Assembly: GCA_937868035.1 (NCBI GenBank)
Contig: CALMLK010000302.1
Location: 1 to 6,679, forward strand
Length of the DNA stretch: 6,679 bases
Origin: an uncultured Alphaproteobacteria bacterium
GTDB lineage: Bacteria; Pseudomonadota; Alphaproteobacteria; Rhizobiales; Aestuariivirgaceae
Direction of reading: 5' to 3'
In this document: positions 5,808 to 6,679 of the stretch, in pieces
Layout of the letters: the number at the start of each line of letters is the position of its first letter
Position numbering within the stretch: position 1 is the stretch's first letter
Position numbers and translations under genes: made by a program
The notes under the pieces: model-generated
Told to the model about the DNA's origin: nothing
What the model saw: only the letters and a program-made list of their open reading frames with translations
Databases searched by the model: none

Positions 5808-6679
5808 GTGCTCTATTTCTCCCGCTGGAAAATCATCGCGATCACGGGCGCAGTCCTGCTCGCCATCATCTTCGCCCTTCCCAACATCATGACCCCTGCA
5901 CAACAGGAGGCGGTTGCTCCTTATGGCATGCGGCCCATGACGCTGGGCCTCGACCTTCAGGGCGGTTCGAACCTGCTGCTGGAAGTGGACCGCAAGGACA
6001 TGGTGGCGCAGTTGCAGCAGCAGCTGGCCAGCGACGTGCGTGCGGGGCTTCGTGAAGCCAAGATCGGCTACGGTGGCATCCAGCGCGTCGGCAGCGGCGT
6101 GACCGTCACCATTACCAAGCCGGAAGACTTGGAGAATGCCAAGACCGTTCTGGACAAGATCGTGCAGCCTGCCGGCGGCGGCCTGTTCGGACAGGCGACG
6201 CAGACCGCTCTCTACGCCATGAAGCAGCAGAACAACACCTTCAGCTTCGAGGTGCAGGAAGCGGGTCTCGATTCCAAGATCGCCACGGCCCTGACGCAGG
6301 TCCTCAAGATCGTGAAGAACCGGGTGGACGCTTCGGGCACCAGCGAAGCCGTGGTGCAGCAGCAGGGCCGCGACCGCATCGTGTTGCAGTTGCCCGGCAT
6401 CGGCGATCCCAAGAAGGTGCTGGACCTCGTCGGCAAGACGGGCGCTCTCAAGTTCCAGCTTGTCTGTGCGGAACAGCCGAGTGCACCCACGCAGCGCCCG
6501 CCACTGGATTGCCAATCCTATCCCAACAAGGGTGACGTGGACGCGCTGACCAAGTCCAAGCTCGCCAAGAACGACAAGACCGATCCGACTGCTGACGAAC
6601 TGGCGGCCTTGCCCCAGCTTTGGGTACAGTCCGGCAGCCGCGCCACCGTGGATGGCGCTGACCTCACCGACGCCCAGCC
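5808..6679 (+). CDS. secD: protein translocase subunit SecD, N-terminal 290 residues (3' end outside window)
   Basis: SecD with SecF forms an RND-type membrane complex that uses proton flow to finish protein translocation on the periplasmic side. The frame opens with GTG at 5808, preceded by AAGGG (5797-5801) six nt upstream, and runs off the right edge. TM1 is about residues 8-26 (KIIAITGAVLLAIIFALPN). The family motif LGLDLQGGSNLLLEVD (46-61) and NRVDASGTSEAVVQQQG (171-187) then DRIVLQLPG (189-197) mark the first periplasmic domain. Residues about 218-275 look longer and more hydrophilic than in SecD proteins I remember, with Cys220 and Cys235 as a possible disulfide pair. VDGADLTDAQ at the edge is a conserved landmark. 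Later membrane helices are not in the window; secF probably follows. Confidence 0.96.
   Translation, partial: MLYFSRWKIIAITGAVLLAIIFALPNIMTPAQQEAVAPYGMRPMTLGLDLQGGSNLLLEVDRKDMVAQLQQQLASDVRAGLREAKIGYGGIQRVGSGVTVTITKPEDLENAKTVLDKIVQPAGGGLFGQATQTALYAMKQQNNTFSFEVQEAGLDSKIATALTQVLKIVKNRVDASGTSEAVVQQQGRDRIVLQLPGIGDPKKVLDLVGKTGALKFQLVCAEQPSAPTQRPPLDCQSYPNKGDVDALTKSKLAKNDKTDPTADELAALPQLWVQSGSRATVDGADLTDAQ

Noticed and set aside
5400..6515. 371-residue open frame antisense to yajC and secD
   Set aside because: It lies opposite two clear Sec genes and is rich in Leu, His, Ala and Arg without motifs, typical of a high-GC shadow frame.

Overview
The window looks like a chromosomal housekeeping segment of an alphaproteobacterium, most likely Hyphomicrobiales (Rhizobiales) or a close relative. 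The basis is high GC (roughly 60-65% by eye), tightly packed genes with overlapping stops and starts, and the order LysM/LytM lipoprotein, divergent DUF815-type ATPase, yajC, secD, which I recall as typical of that group. CtrA-like TTAA half-sites also fit. Genus cannot be read from the sequence.

Layout. (1) Positions 1-2143 hold a compact plus-strand run: the 3' part of dapA (lysine/meso-diaminopimelate synthesis), smpB (trans-translation), a peroxiredoxin-fold protein that has lost both catalytic cysteines, and folK (folate synthesis). Gaps are 1 bp and 10 bp, followed by a 4-bp ATGA overlap, so co-transcription is likely. (2) Positions 2200-4410 hold two envelope genes, each with its own leader: an exported YkuD L,D-transpeptidase and an NlpD-like lipoprotein with two LysM domains and a degenerate LytM/M23 domain. 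(3) Positions 4448-4479 form a strong intrinsic terminator between convergent genes. (4) Positions 4492-5346 encode, on the minus strand, a P-loop ATPase of DUF815 type. (5) Across a short divergent promoter region lie yajC and the 5' part of secD, the start of the Sec translocon accessory operon (secF is expected beyond the right edge).

Functional themes are envelope building (dapA precursor supply, L,D-transpeptidase crosslinking, NlpD-like amidase control) and protein export (yajC, secD). The most interesting signals are regulatory. All five TTAA tetramers in the 6.7 kb lie between 2084 and 2868, in the leaders of the two envelope genes or just upstream of the first. One pair is a perfect TTAA-N7-TTAA (CtrA-box form). 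Both leaders carry TTCACCAT exactly 24 nt upstream of a TTAA. This suggests shared, possibly cell-cycle-linked, control. I found no mobile element, CRISPR array, tRNA or rRNA, and no clear new multi-gene system. No gene-free stretch exceeds about 130 bp.
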